6,119 nucleotides of DNA from Nitrososphaeria archaeon (lineage in GTDB: Archaea > Thermoproteota > Nitrososphaeria > Geothermarchaeales > JDFR-13), in NCBI GenBank assembly GCA_027000765.1, contig JALTNJ010000098.1, positions 1 to 6,119 of the forward strand, given 5' to 3'. Below, one piece after another: positions 1-5,356 of this stretch. The translations under genes and the position numbers were made by a program. Below the pieces are notes generated by a model. It searched no databases and was not told the origin of the DNA. It worked only from the letters and a program-made list of their open reading frames with translations. Every line of letters begins with the position of its first letter. The stretch's first letter is position 1.

Positions 1-1024
1 CACCCATTATCTTCAAAGCAATCTGTGCTATAGGATGTACTTTAACAGCTCCACCTATTATTCCTACTGGCATAGGCATCTCAAGGGTACCTACTAAATT
101 GCCGTCTGGAGTCTTCTCCCACATAGAAAGTGATGTGTAGACTCCCCATCTAGCAGCATATGAATGAGCTCCGGCCTCCAGAGCCCTATGATCCTGACCA
201 GTGGCTAATGCGACCGCGATGACGCCATTCATTATACCCTTGTTATGGGTAGCAGCTCTATATGGATCGGCCTCTGCAAAAGCTGATGCAGCCACTATTC
301 CATCTACCGCCTCTTCTCCTCCAATATCTTCCGCATAGACTTTGACTCTAGACCTCACAAGCCTCCTGTCAGCTAAGTTGGATATGATCCTCAGATATAC
401 ACGCCCCCCAACCCACTCAACTAGATAAGGGGCTACTGCCTCCGCCATTGTATTGACTGCATTTGCACCCATGGCATCCTTGACATCCACAAGAAGATGA
501 ACTATAACCATTAGACCCACAGCGGTATCGATGATCCTAACATCGATATCCTTAGCTCCCCCACCTAAACTGACTAGAATAGGATCTTGTTCATTAGCTA
601 TCTTTAGGATTTCATCCTTATATTCATAGATAATCTGTTTTGCATACCACGGATTAGGGAGGTCAACCAGCTGTATCTGCCCAATCATTATTGAGTCAGT
701 TGCTACTGAGGAGATTCCATTATCTCTACGCATCACCCTAGCAGCATTACTTGCGGCAGCTACTACAGAGGACTCCTCTATAACCATGGGGATAAGATAG
801 TCCTTACCATTAATTTTGAAGTTCGTCGCTATGGCAAATGGGTACGTCATTCCACCAACTACGTTCTCAATCATCACGTCGGCTATCTCTGGACCGAGGT
901 TACCCATATTGAATAGGAGTTTAGCCTCTTCTTCAGATAGCCCTGCGAAGTCAACAACTAGTTTAAGGCGCTCCTCAATGGATTTCTTATAGAATCCAGG
1001 TATCCTAGAACTTTTATCAGGCAT
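1..1024 (-). CDS. hmgA: Hydroxymethylglutaryl-CoA reductase, class II (3' end cut by window edge)
   Basis: Reduces HMG-CoA to mevalonate with NAD(P)H, the committed step of the mevalonate pathway, in the cytoplasm. I translated 341 codons from ATG at 1024. Visible landmarks are ENVVGG (residues 53-58), EESSVVAAAS (83-92), LGGGAKD (153-159), DAMGAN (183-188), HNKGIMNG (260-267) and EAGAHSYAA (283-291). By analogy with Pseudomonas mevalonii class II reductase, E84, K262 and D278 are the catalytic Glu, Lys and Asp; the catalytic His should lie about 35 residues beyond the left edge. The family is about 430 residues, so roughly 85-90 are missing. EESS replaces the commoner EEPS. There is no membrane segment, unlike eukaryotic class I enzymes. 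D147 lies near where P. mevalonii has an Asp linked to NADH preference, but that alignment is tentative. The start is supported by GGTGG six bases upstream. Class II was first known from mevalonate degraders, but the mevalonate kinase nearby favours a biosynthetic role here. Confidence 0.96.
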   Translation of the reverse strand, partial: MPDKSSRIPGFYKKSIEERLKLVVDFAGLSEEEAKLLFNMGNLGPEIADVMIENVVGGMTYPFAIATNFKINGKDYLIPMVIEESSVVAAASNAARVMRRDNGISSVATDSIMIGQIQLVDLPNPWYAKQIIYEYKDEILKIANEQDPILVSLGGGAKDIDVRIIDTAVGLMVIVHLLVDVKDAMGANAVNTMAEAVAPYLVEWVGGRVYLRIISNLADRRLVRSRVKVYAEDIGGEEAVDGIVAASAFAEADPYRAATHNKGIMNGVIAVALATGQDHRALEAGAHSYAARWGVYTSLSMWEKTPDGNLVGTLEMPMPVGIIGGAVKVHPIAQIALKIMG

Positions 1025-1030
1025 AATATG

Positions 1031-1035
1031 CCACC
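1031..1035 (-). promoter_or_regulatory. Shine-Dalgarno motif of the HMG-CoA reductase gene
   Basis: On the minus strand GGTGG ends six bases before the ATG at 1024. It matches the GGTG core of the archaeal anti-Shine-Dalgarno complement and supports this ATG as the start. Confidence 0.7.
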
Positions 1036-1065
1036 TACAATATACATTATTAAAAAGATTAAGAG

Positions 1066-1072
1066 ATATAAA
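1066..1072 (-). promoter_or_regulatory. TATA-like box for the HMG-CoA reductase gene
   Basis: The minus strand reads TTTATAT here. A start point about 25 bases downstream would fall near 1042-1045, giving a leader of about 20 bases that still contains the GGTGG motif. The assignment rests on sequence and spacing only. Confidence 0.55.
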
Positions 1073-1092
1073 TGAAATTGGCTGTTGAATTC

Positions 1093-1100
1093 TTATATAA
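1093..1100 (+). promoter_or_regulatory. TATA-like box for the CoA-transferase gene
   Basis: TTATATAA is centred about 28 bases before the ATG at 1125. With the usual archaeal spacing, transcription would begin at or within a few bases of the start codon. No GGTG motif lies between box and ATG, so the mRNA is probably leaderless. Confidence 0.6.
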
Positions 1101-1124
1101 AAAAGTTTCCAAATTTATTTATCC

Positions 1125-2339
1125 ATGGTATCTAGCTGTAACAAGCCTCTTAATGGAGTCAGGATAATAGATTTTTCCAGAATCCTAGCTGGCCCCTTCG
1201 CAACGATGGTGCTTGGAGACCTAGGCGCTGAAGTAATCAAGGTCGAGCCTCCGAAGGGAGACGATACCCGTACCTGGGCACCGTATCTGGATGGGGAGAG
1301 CGTTTATTTTATGAGTACGAATAGGAATAAAAGGAGTATTGTTATAAACCTCAAGAAACCTGAGGGTAGGGAAATTATTTATAGATTAGTAAAGAATAGT
1401 GACGTGGTCATAGAGAATTTTAGGGAGGGAGTTGCTAAACGACTTGGAATTGATTATGATACTATACATAACATTAAGAAAGACATAATATATTGTAGTA
1501 TTCGAGGATTTGGATTCTCTAAGGTTTATAGGGATAAAGGTGGTGCGGATATCGTCATTCAAGCGATGAGTGGGTTGATGGATGCCACTGGAGTTGAGGA
1601 TGGCGAGCCGGTTAGAGTCGCGTTCGCTCTTTTCGATATTTTTGCGGGAATGATAGCCGCTACCTCAATCGCTTCAGCCCTATATAATAAAAAAGCTACT
1701 GGAAAGGGTTCCATAATCGAAGTATCATTATATGATGCCGCATTGTTTTCGATGAGCTATATCCCCCTAATATATCTTATGACTGGGAAAAAGCCCAGGA
1801 AAATGGGATCTGCACATCCCTCCCTAGCTCCATACCAGGCTTTTAAATGTAGAGATGGGAGGTATCTTGTCGTAGGTGCATTCAACGATGCTATGTGGAT
1901 GAATATTTGCCGTGCGCTGGAGCTAAAGGAGCTGATTGATGACCCTAGATTTAGGACAAATAAAGATCGGGTTAGAAATAGAGATGTCTTAATCCCTATT
2001 TTAGCCGAGAAATTTAGGGAGAGAGACTGTAGAGAGTGGGTGGAGATTCTTGACAAGTATGGAGTAACAGTTGGGCCAGTATATTCAATAGATGAAGTAT
2101 TCAAAGACCCCTATGTAACAGACGCCAATATAGTCGTCGAGATCCCACATCCACTTCTAGGAATGATCAAACAAATTTTATATCCGGCATCGATATGCGG
2201 GGAAAGGCCAGAGCCTAGTCATCACCCGCCTCTTATGGGAGAGAATACATTCGAGATATTGGCCGAACTAGGATATACAGAGGATGAAATCAAACAGCTT
2301 ATTGATAAAGACGTGGTCTACGGGATAAAAACGCCCTAA
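1125..2339 (+). CDS. Family III CoA-transferase (CaiB/BaiF/Frc type), substrate unknown
   Basis: Predicted to move coenzyme A between acyl-CoA and a free carboxylic acid in the cytoplasm. The 404 residues match the usual 380-430 of formyl-CoA transferase and CaiB relatives, which form interlocked dimers. Family features are the N-terminal PLNGVRIIDFSRILAGP segment (residues 8-24), GDLGAEVIKVEPP (31-43), NRNKRSIVINL (67-77), the DVVIENFR stretch (93-100) and SLYDAALFS (201-209). D204 aligns with the aspartate (Asp169 in Oxalobacter Frc) that carries the acyl anhydride intermediate. The C-terminal domain includes GVTVGPVY (313-320). The family is too diverse to name the substrate: oxalate, carnitine, succinate/mesaconate, bile-acid and aromatic-acid transferases all look alike at this level, and alpha-methylacyl-CoA racemase belongs to the same fold family. 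The dehydrogenase and ETF genes further right suggest acid activation for oxidation, but they are not in one operon. The ATG is apparently leaderless. Confidence 0.93.
   Translation: MVSSCNKPLNGVRIIDFSRILAGPFATMVLGDLGAEVIKVEPPKGDDTRTWAPYLDGESVYFMSTNRNKRSIVINLKKPEGREIIYRLVKNSDVVIENFREGVAKRLGIDYDTIHNIKKDIIYCSIRGFGFSKVYRDKGGADIVIQAMSGLMDATGVEDGEPVRVAFALFDIFAGMIAATSIASALYNKKATGKGSIIEVSLYDAALFSMSYIPLIYLMTGKKPRKMGSAHPSLAPYQAFKCRDGRYLVVGAFNDAMWMNICRALELKELIDDPRFRTNKDRVRNRDVLIPILAEKFRERDCREWVEILDKYGVTVGPVYSIDEVFKDPYVTDANIVVEIPHPLLGMIKQILYPASICGERPEPSHHPPLMGENTFEILAELGYTEDEIKQLIDKDVVYGIKTP
2327..2331 (-). terminator. Possible T-tract terminator of the mevalonate kinase gene
   Basis: On the minus strand a TTTTT run lies about 20 bases past the mevalonate kinase stop, inside the 3' end of the opposing CoA-transferase gene, between short G- and C-rich flanks. 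Archaeal termination often needs only T-tracts, but a five-base run is weak evidence. Confidence 0.3.
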
Positions 2340-2350
2340 ACCTCTTTTAG

Positions 2351-3346
2351 CTATACATATAACAGCCCCGGCCCTCCAATTACAGTATCGATTGGCAGTC
2401 CATTTGAGATGCTTATAGCAGTGGACACCTCTTTCAACCGTTCTTTACTGGCTAATGCGATCATCGCACCTCCACCACCTGCCCCACTCAGCTTGGATCC
2501 ATAGGCTCCAAAGGCTCTCGTGACATATACCAAGTCATTTAACTCTTTTGAAGAGACTCCAAGCGTATCTAATAGTCCATGATTGATATTCATCAACTCA
2601 CCAGCTACTATGAGGTCACCTTTTAACAGAGCTGTTTTAGCTTCTACAACTAGCTTCCCGATGAGCTCAATCACCGGATCGATTATCTCGGGGTACTTTT
2701 CTTTATATTTTTTTACCAATGCAACCATATCCTTAGTCTTGTATTTCCTCTTTACATATCCAATTATAAGGGGCATTTCAACTGGTATATCGAGAGACTC
2801 GTGTGTGAAAGAGTTTTCTCCAGGCTGGATATAGATTATTCCCCCGAAAGTCGATATGGTGGAGTCCATCGGACTTGCTAGACCCTGTACCCTCTTCTCG
2901 GTCTCCCAAGCTAGGCTCGCGATCTCCTTCTTACTAAGCTCATGCCCAACTGCCTTGGAATACGCTGCGATCGTAGCAACTGATACCGCGGCGGATGTAC
3001 CTAGTCCTGCACCTACAGGCATGGAGGACTCTATTTTGATATCAGCTCCCTTAAACTCATTTGTATATTCACTCACAAGGGATATGGCTTCCCTGATATA
3101 GCTTACAGCAGACAACACCCGGCCATAGTCCGTCTCAAGGACTATTTCTCCATCCTTGTTATAAGTGAGAATCACACCAGGAATCTCAAGGTTCAGAGCC
3201 CGGATAGTTATTCTATCATCGTCCCTTATCTCACAAGATACGGTTACTCTACGGTCTATAGAAGCGACTATAGCAGGTTTTTTATAAACTACCGCGTGTT
3301 CACCATATAAAGTAACTTTTCCTGGAGCTGAAGCAACTATCTTCAT
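2351..3346 (-). CDS. mvk: Mevalonate kinase (GHMP kinase family)
   Basis: Phosphorylates mevalonate with ATP to give 5-phosphomevalonate, downstream of HMG-CoA reductase in isoprenoid synthesis; cytoplasmic. The 331 residues fit archaeal mevalonate kinases. GHMP motif 1 is at residues 6-25 (SAPGKVTLYGEHAVVY and following), motif 2, the phosphate loop PVGAGLGTSAA, at 110-120, and motif 3, KLSGAGGGGAM, at 285-295. K10 matches the N-terminal active-site lysine, and D161 in SPMDSTIS (159-166) the catalytic aspartate seen as Asp155 in the Methanocaldococcus enzyme. GEHAVVY and SPMDST favour mevalonate kinase over homoserine kinase, phosphomevalonate kinase or the mevalonate-3-kinase of Thermoplasma. 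The ATG at 3346 has no Shine-Dalgarno motif but a TATA-like box about 32 bases upstream, so it is probably leaderless or nearly so. It lies 66 bp after the CBS gene in the same direction, with signs of its own promoter. Confidence 0.94.
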   Translation of the reverse strand: MKIVASAPGKVTLYGEHAVVYKKPAIVASIDRRVTVSCEIRDDDRITIRALNLEIPGVILTYNKDGEIVLETDYGRVLSAVSYIREAISLVSEYTNEFKGADIKIESSMPVGAGLGTSAAVSVATIAAYSKAVGHELSKKEIASLAWETEKRVQGLASPMDSTISTFGGIIYIQPGENSFTHESLDIPVEMPLIIGYVKRKYKTKDMVALVKKYKEKYPEIIDPVIELIGKLVVEAKTALLKGDLIVAGELMNINHGLLDTLGVSSKELNDLVYVTRAFGAYGSKLSGAGGGGAMIALASKERLKEVSTAISISNGLPIDTVIGGPGLLYV

Positions 3347-3374
3347 ACTATTAATAATTTTTAGATTTGGACTA

Positions 3375-3382
3375 ATTAAATA
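3375..3382 (-). promoter_or_regulatory. TATA-like box for mevalonate kinase
   Basis: The minus strand reads TATTTAAT, centred about 32 bases before the ATG at 3346, predicting a start point a few bases upstream of the codon. It implies that the kinase can be transcribed independently of the CBS gene. Confidence 0.5.
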
Positions 3383-3383
3383 G

Positions 3384-3395
3384 AGGAGAAAAAGA
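3384..3395 (-). terminator. Possible pyrimidine-tract terminator of the CBS gene
   Basis: Just past the CBS gene stop, the minus strand carries a pyrimidine-rich run with TTTTT (plus coordinates 3389-3393). It abuts the proposed kinase TATA box, consistent with one unit ending where the next begins. There is no stem, so confidence is low. Confidence 0.35.
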
Positions 3396-3412
3396 GGATT
3401 GGAGGCTTTTGT

Positions 3413-3823
3413 CTATAGGAACTCGCTGAGGGTCAGCATTACATTCAATAAGAATCTGAATACACCTGTCTGCGTCAGCCTACCAATGATCTTTCCTTCT
3501 TCGACGACATAGAGTCTCCTGATCTCCTTCACTGCCATCATTTCCATTGCCTTACCTATCGGCTCATCAGGTGCTATTGTAATTATTGGAGAGGACATTA
3601 CTTCCTCTACCTTAACCTTCTCTATATTTAGGTTCTTGGCTACTACACGCCTAAGTATATCCCTCTCAGTAAGGACACCCACTGGAAGGCCTTCTTTAGT
3701 GACTACTACAGACCATACGTTATTCTTTATCATCTCCTTAAGTGCTTCCATACAGGATTTGTTACCCTCTACGAGGATCACCGTTTTATCCATCGCATCC
3801 CTAACCTTAACTGTTATCGGCAT
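3413..3823 (-). CDS. Stand-alone CBS-domain pair protein
   Basis: A 136-residue protein made almost wholly of two CBS domains, about residues 8-62 and 72-127. Such pairs form a Bateman module that usually binds adenine nucleotides (AMP, ATP, NAD or S-adenosylmethionine) and regulates a partner. In domain 1, GVLTERDIL (49-57) carries the usual ribose/phosphate-contact pattern G-x-x-T-x-x-D, with T52 and D55. In domain 2 the matching stretch GRLTQTGVF (114-122) has G120 where the acidic residue is expected, so the second site may be degenerate or bind a different ligand. VEEVMSSPIITIAPD (72-86) is a typical second-domain entry. A longer reading from GTG at 3832 is possible, but that GTG lies inside a perfect AGGTGAT Shine-Dalgarno sequence placed correctly for the ATG at 3823, so the ATG is preferred. 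No effector domain is fused and the partner is unknown. The last dozen residues are hydrophobic but too short to call a membrane segment. Confidence 0.93.
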   Translation of the reverse strand: MPITVKVRDAMDKTVILVEGNKSCMEALKEMIKNNVWSVVVTKEGLPVGVLTERDILRRVVAKNLNIEKVKVEEVMSSPIITIAPDEPIGKAMEMMAVKEIRRLYVVEEGKIIGRLTQTGVFRFLLNVMLTLSEFL

Positions 3824-3827
3824 ATCT

Positions 3828-3834
3828 ATCACCT
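3828..3834 (-). promoter_or_regulatory. Shine-Dalgarno motif that decides the CBS gene start
   Basis: The minus strand reads AGGTGAT, a seven-base match to the archaeal ribosome-binding consensus. Its GGTGA core ends five bases before the ATG at 3823. The in-frame GTG at 3832 is part of this motif and is therefore unlikely to be the start. Confidence 0.75.
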
Positions 3835-3858
3835 ATATATATTTTTTCCATATAATGA

Positions 3859-3867
3859 TATTAATTA
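3859..3867 (-). promoter_or_regulatory. Candidate TATA-like box for the CBS gene
   Basis: The minus strand reads TAATTAATA. A start point about 26 bases downstream would be near 3838, leaving a short leader that keeps the AGGTGAT motif. The region is so AT-rich that other boxes, such as ATTATA at 3851-3856, cannot be excluded. Confidence 0.35.
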
Positions 3868-3881
3868 TTCGACAATATTTT

Positions 3882-3896
3882 TTTAAGCGGCTTAAA
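3882..3896. promoter_or_regulatory. Perfect 7-bp inverted repeat, possible operator
   Basis: TTTAAGC, one central G, then GCTTAAA forms a perfect dyad in the region between the divergent CBS and acyl-CoA dehydrogenase genes. Its size suits a dimeric winged-helix or TetR-like repressor, but no regulator is encoded in the window and chance is possible in AT-rich DNA. Confidence 0.4.
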
Positions 3897-3920
3897 CATG
3901 CATATATAGACAGTTAATTT

Positions 3921-3932
3921 TGATTATAATCA
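3921..3932. promoter_or_regulatory. Perfect 12-bp palindrome, possible operator
   Basis: TGATTATAATCA reads the same on both strands. It lies about 37 bp to the right of the dyad at 3882-3896 in the same control region. It could be a protein-binding site; a purely AT-composition effect is the alternative. Confidence 0.35.
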
Positions 3933-3942
3933 TGTAAACTAA

Positions 3943-3982
3943 TGGTTATTAGGCTAATTATCCAAGGGAAAAATTGGTTATT
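3943..3982. repeat. Direct repeat TGGTTATT, two copies 32 bp apart
   Basis: TGGTTATT occurs at 3943-3950 and 3975-3982, start to start 32 bp, close to three helical turns, so both copies would face the same side of DNA. Between them, 3946-3960 holds an imperfect dyad (TTATTAG, G, CTAATTA; six of seven pairs). Short repeats like this may be chance. Confidence 0.3.
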
Positions 3983-4013
3983 TCTTAATACATATACTTA
4001 TATTAATTTTCTC

Positions 4014-4048
4014 GTTTAAGTTAGTTGTAGGCAATACCTTAATTATAT
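4014..4048 (+). promoter_or_regulatory. Candidate promoter of the acyl-CoA dehydrogenase gene
   Basis: Two TATA-like boxes compete. GTTTAAGT at 4014-4021 would start RNA near 4043-4045 and leave a leader of about 28 bases that keeps the GGTGA motif at 4063-4067. TTAATTATAT at 4039-4048 would start RNA at about 4070, after that motif and almost at the ATG. The first fits ribosome-binding-site use better. Confidence 0.35.
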
Positions 4049-4062
4049 AGGGATATTTCCGT

Positions 4063-4067
4063 GGTGA
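4063..4067 (+). promoter_or_regulatory. Shine-Dalgarno motif that decides the dehydrogenase start
   Basis: GGTGA ends five bases before the ATG at 4073. The two GTG codons at 4061 and 4064, which could extend the frame by four residues, overlap this motif, so the ATG is the better start. Confidence 0.7.
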
Positions 4068-4072
4068 CAAGC

Positions 4073-5302
4073 ATGTATTTTGAATTTACTGAGGATGAGG
4101 AGATTTTTAGGGAGAGTGTTGAGGAGTTCTCCAGGAGATACATCGAGCCAATATGGGTCGATATTGATGAGAAGAATACCATACCCTTTGACCTGATAAA
4201 GAAAATGGGTGAACAAGGGCTATTCGCAATCCCGGTATCCGAGGAATACGGCGGCATGGGCGGGTCATTTATGATGACCACAATCGCGGCTGAGGTAATC
4301 GCATATTATGATCCGGCGGTGGCTATAGCAGTATATATGCTGCTGAATAATGGATGGCCAATGGCTCTAGACCTATATGGAACTGATGAGGCTAAGGGTG
4401 AGATTCTGCCTAAAGTTGCTTCTGGAGATGCATTCTTCGGAATAGCATCTACAGAAAGTCACGGGGGGTCAGACGTCGCAGGCATCAAATCATTCGCCAA
4501 GAAAGAGGGAGATGTCTGGATAGCGAACGGTGAGAAGGTGTTTATCAGTGGTGTAAGAGAGGTCCAGGAGCTACCGGCAGGTGGAGGCTGGTTCTACCTG
4601 GCCAAGACAGGTAGCCTCGATTGGGGACACAGGAACATTACGGCCTTTGCACTTCTACCAAAATGGAATGGGAAACTGAAAGACGGTTTTAAGCCAACAT
4701 TGTATGAGGAGATAGGGAGAGGAGGACTAAGTAGCGGTGGATTCATATTAGAGGACTTTGAAATCGAGGATAAATATAGGATTGGGGAGGAGAACAAGGG
4801 GTTCTACTACGTTTTAGAGGGTTTCAACATAGCTAGGATACTCGTAGCCGCTGCATGCCTTGGAAGCGCACAGTGGGCATTGGATCAAGCGGCTGAGTGG
4901 CTGAAGAATAGGAAGCTATTCAATGGAAGAAGGTTATCATCATTCCAAGGGATACACTTTAGATATGCAGAGCTATATGCAGAGTTGGAGGCCGCTAGAC
5001 TATTTACCTATAGGGCGGCTAGGCTAGTTGATAAACTATATATGGAGAAAGATCCGACGCTTAAGCCGAGGGACCTAAATATTCCAGTGGCGTTGGCGAA
5101 GCTCAAGGCACCTGAGGCAGCAGTCAGGATATATGAAGAAGTATTGAAGTGGTACGGTGCCTATGGATACATGAAGGAATCCAACATCTACCGTGGATGG
5201 CTAGGGACATTCTCCTATGTCATTGGAGCTGAGGGAGCACAGAATATAATGAGGCTTATCATCGCCAGAGACTTATTAGGCGGCGAATACATTAGGGAGT
5301 AG
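4073..5302 (+). CDS. Acyl-CoA dehydrogenase (FAD-dependent)
   Basis: Oxidises an acyl-CoA to the 2-enoyl-CoA, passing electrons through FAD to ETF; cytoplasmic, normally a tetramer. The 409 residues compare with 380-400 for the family. The N-terminal helical domain is about residues 1-115, the beta domain about 116-230 and the C-terminal four-helix domain the rest. IASTESHGGSDVAG (124-137) is the flavin/substrate signature, slightly off consensus because S126 sits where an aliphatic residue is usual. WIANGEKVFISG (149-160) follows. Near the end GAEGAQNIMRLIIARD (385-400) aligns with the MCAD stretch holding catalytic Glu376, making E387 the probable base; isovaleryl- and long-chain enzymes place it elsewhere, so this favours a short/medium-chain or aryl/cyclic acyl-CoA type. 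A glycine-rich REVQELPAGGGW stretch (162-173) looks longer than usual. ETF beta follows 54 bp later on the same strand, the expected electron acceptor. The substrate cannot be specified. Confidence 0.95.
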   Translation: MYFEFTEDEEIFRESVEEFSRRYIEPIWVDIDEKNTIPFDLIKKMGEQGLFAIPVSEEYGGMGGSFMMTTIAAEVIAYYDPAVAIAVYMLLNNGWPMALDLYGTDEAKGEILPKVASGDAFFGIASTESHGGSDVAGIKSFAKKEGDVWIANGEKVFISGVREVQELPAGGGWFYLAKTGSLDWGHRNITAFALLPKWNGKLKDGFKPTLYEEIGRGGLSSGGFILEDFEIEDKYRIGEENKGFYYVLEGFNIARILVAAACLGSAQWALDQAAEWLKNRKLFNGRRLSSFQGIHFRYAELYAELEAARLFTYRAARLVDKLYMEKDPTLKPRDLNIPVALAKLKAPEAAVRIYEEVLKWYGAYGYMKESNIYRGWLGTFSYVIGAEGAQNIMRLIIARDLLGGEYIRE

Positions 5303-5342
5303 ATCTCAACTACTCCCTCTAAACACCCTATTTTTATTTTAT
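5294..5342 (+). terminator. Hairpin plus T-tract between dehydrogenase and ETF genes
   Basis: AGGGAGTAG (5294-5302) and CTACTCCCT (5310-5318) form a perfect 9-bp stem with a seven-base loop. The left arm contains the last codons and TAG stop of the dehydrogenase gene. A T-rich run, TTTTTATTTT, follows at 5331-5340. It resembles a bacterial intrinsic terminator except for a 12-base gap between stem and T-run. It may give partial termination, a processing site or a protected mRNA 3' end, lowering ETF transcription relative to the dehydrogenase. Archaeal termination can rely on the T-run alone, so the stem may have another role. Confidence 0.5.
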
Positions 5343-5346
5343 CGGG

Positions 5347-5351
5347 GGTGG
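5347..5351 (+). promoter_or_regulatory. Shine-Dalgarno motif that decides the ETF beta start
   Basis: GGTGG, within a GGGGGTGGAT run, ends two bases before the ATG at 5354 and five bases before the ATG at 5357. The other motif-bearing genes here use five or six bases, so the second ATG is preferred. Confidence 0.6.
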
Positions 5352-5356
5352 ATATG

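Noticed and set aside
1757..2104. Minus-strand open frame of 115 codons inside the CoA-transferase gene
   Set aside because: Serine-rich, no recognisable domain, and wholly antisense to a well-supported family III CoA-transferase; a shadow frame.
2583..3101. Two plus-strand open frames within the mevalonate kinase gene
   Set aside because: They lie opposite strong GHMP kinase motifs, show no family resemblance and have no convincing start signals.
3636..3917. Plus-strand frame of 93 codons overlapping the CBS gene start and entering the intergenic region
   Set aside because: Mostly antisense to the CBS gene; the short tail from ATG 3855 (20 codons) has no ribosome-binding motif and low-complexity hydrophobic content.
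4051..4060. GGATATTTCC, a GGA/TCC dyad just upstream of the dehydrogenase start
   Set aside because: Only three-base arms; too short to support an operator call.
3824..4072. Possible small RNA or CRISPR-like repeat in the divergent region
   Set aside because: The repeats are only 8 bp, present twice, with no regular array, and no stable GC-rich structure is visible.
4039..4281. Minus-strand frame opposite the dehydrogenase start
   Set aside because: Antisense to the conserved N-terminal domain of the dehydrogenase, with no domain or start signal.
4594..4797. Minus-strand frame within the dehydrogenase gene
   Set aside because: Serine/proline-rich shadow with no homology that I recognise.
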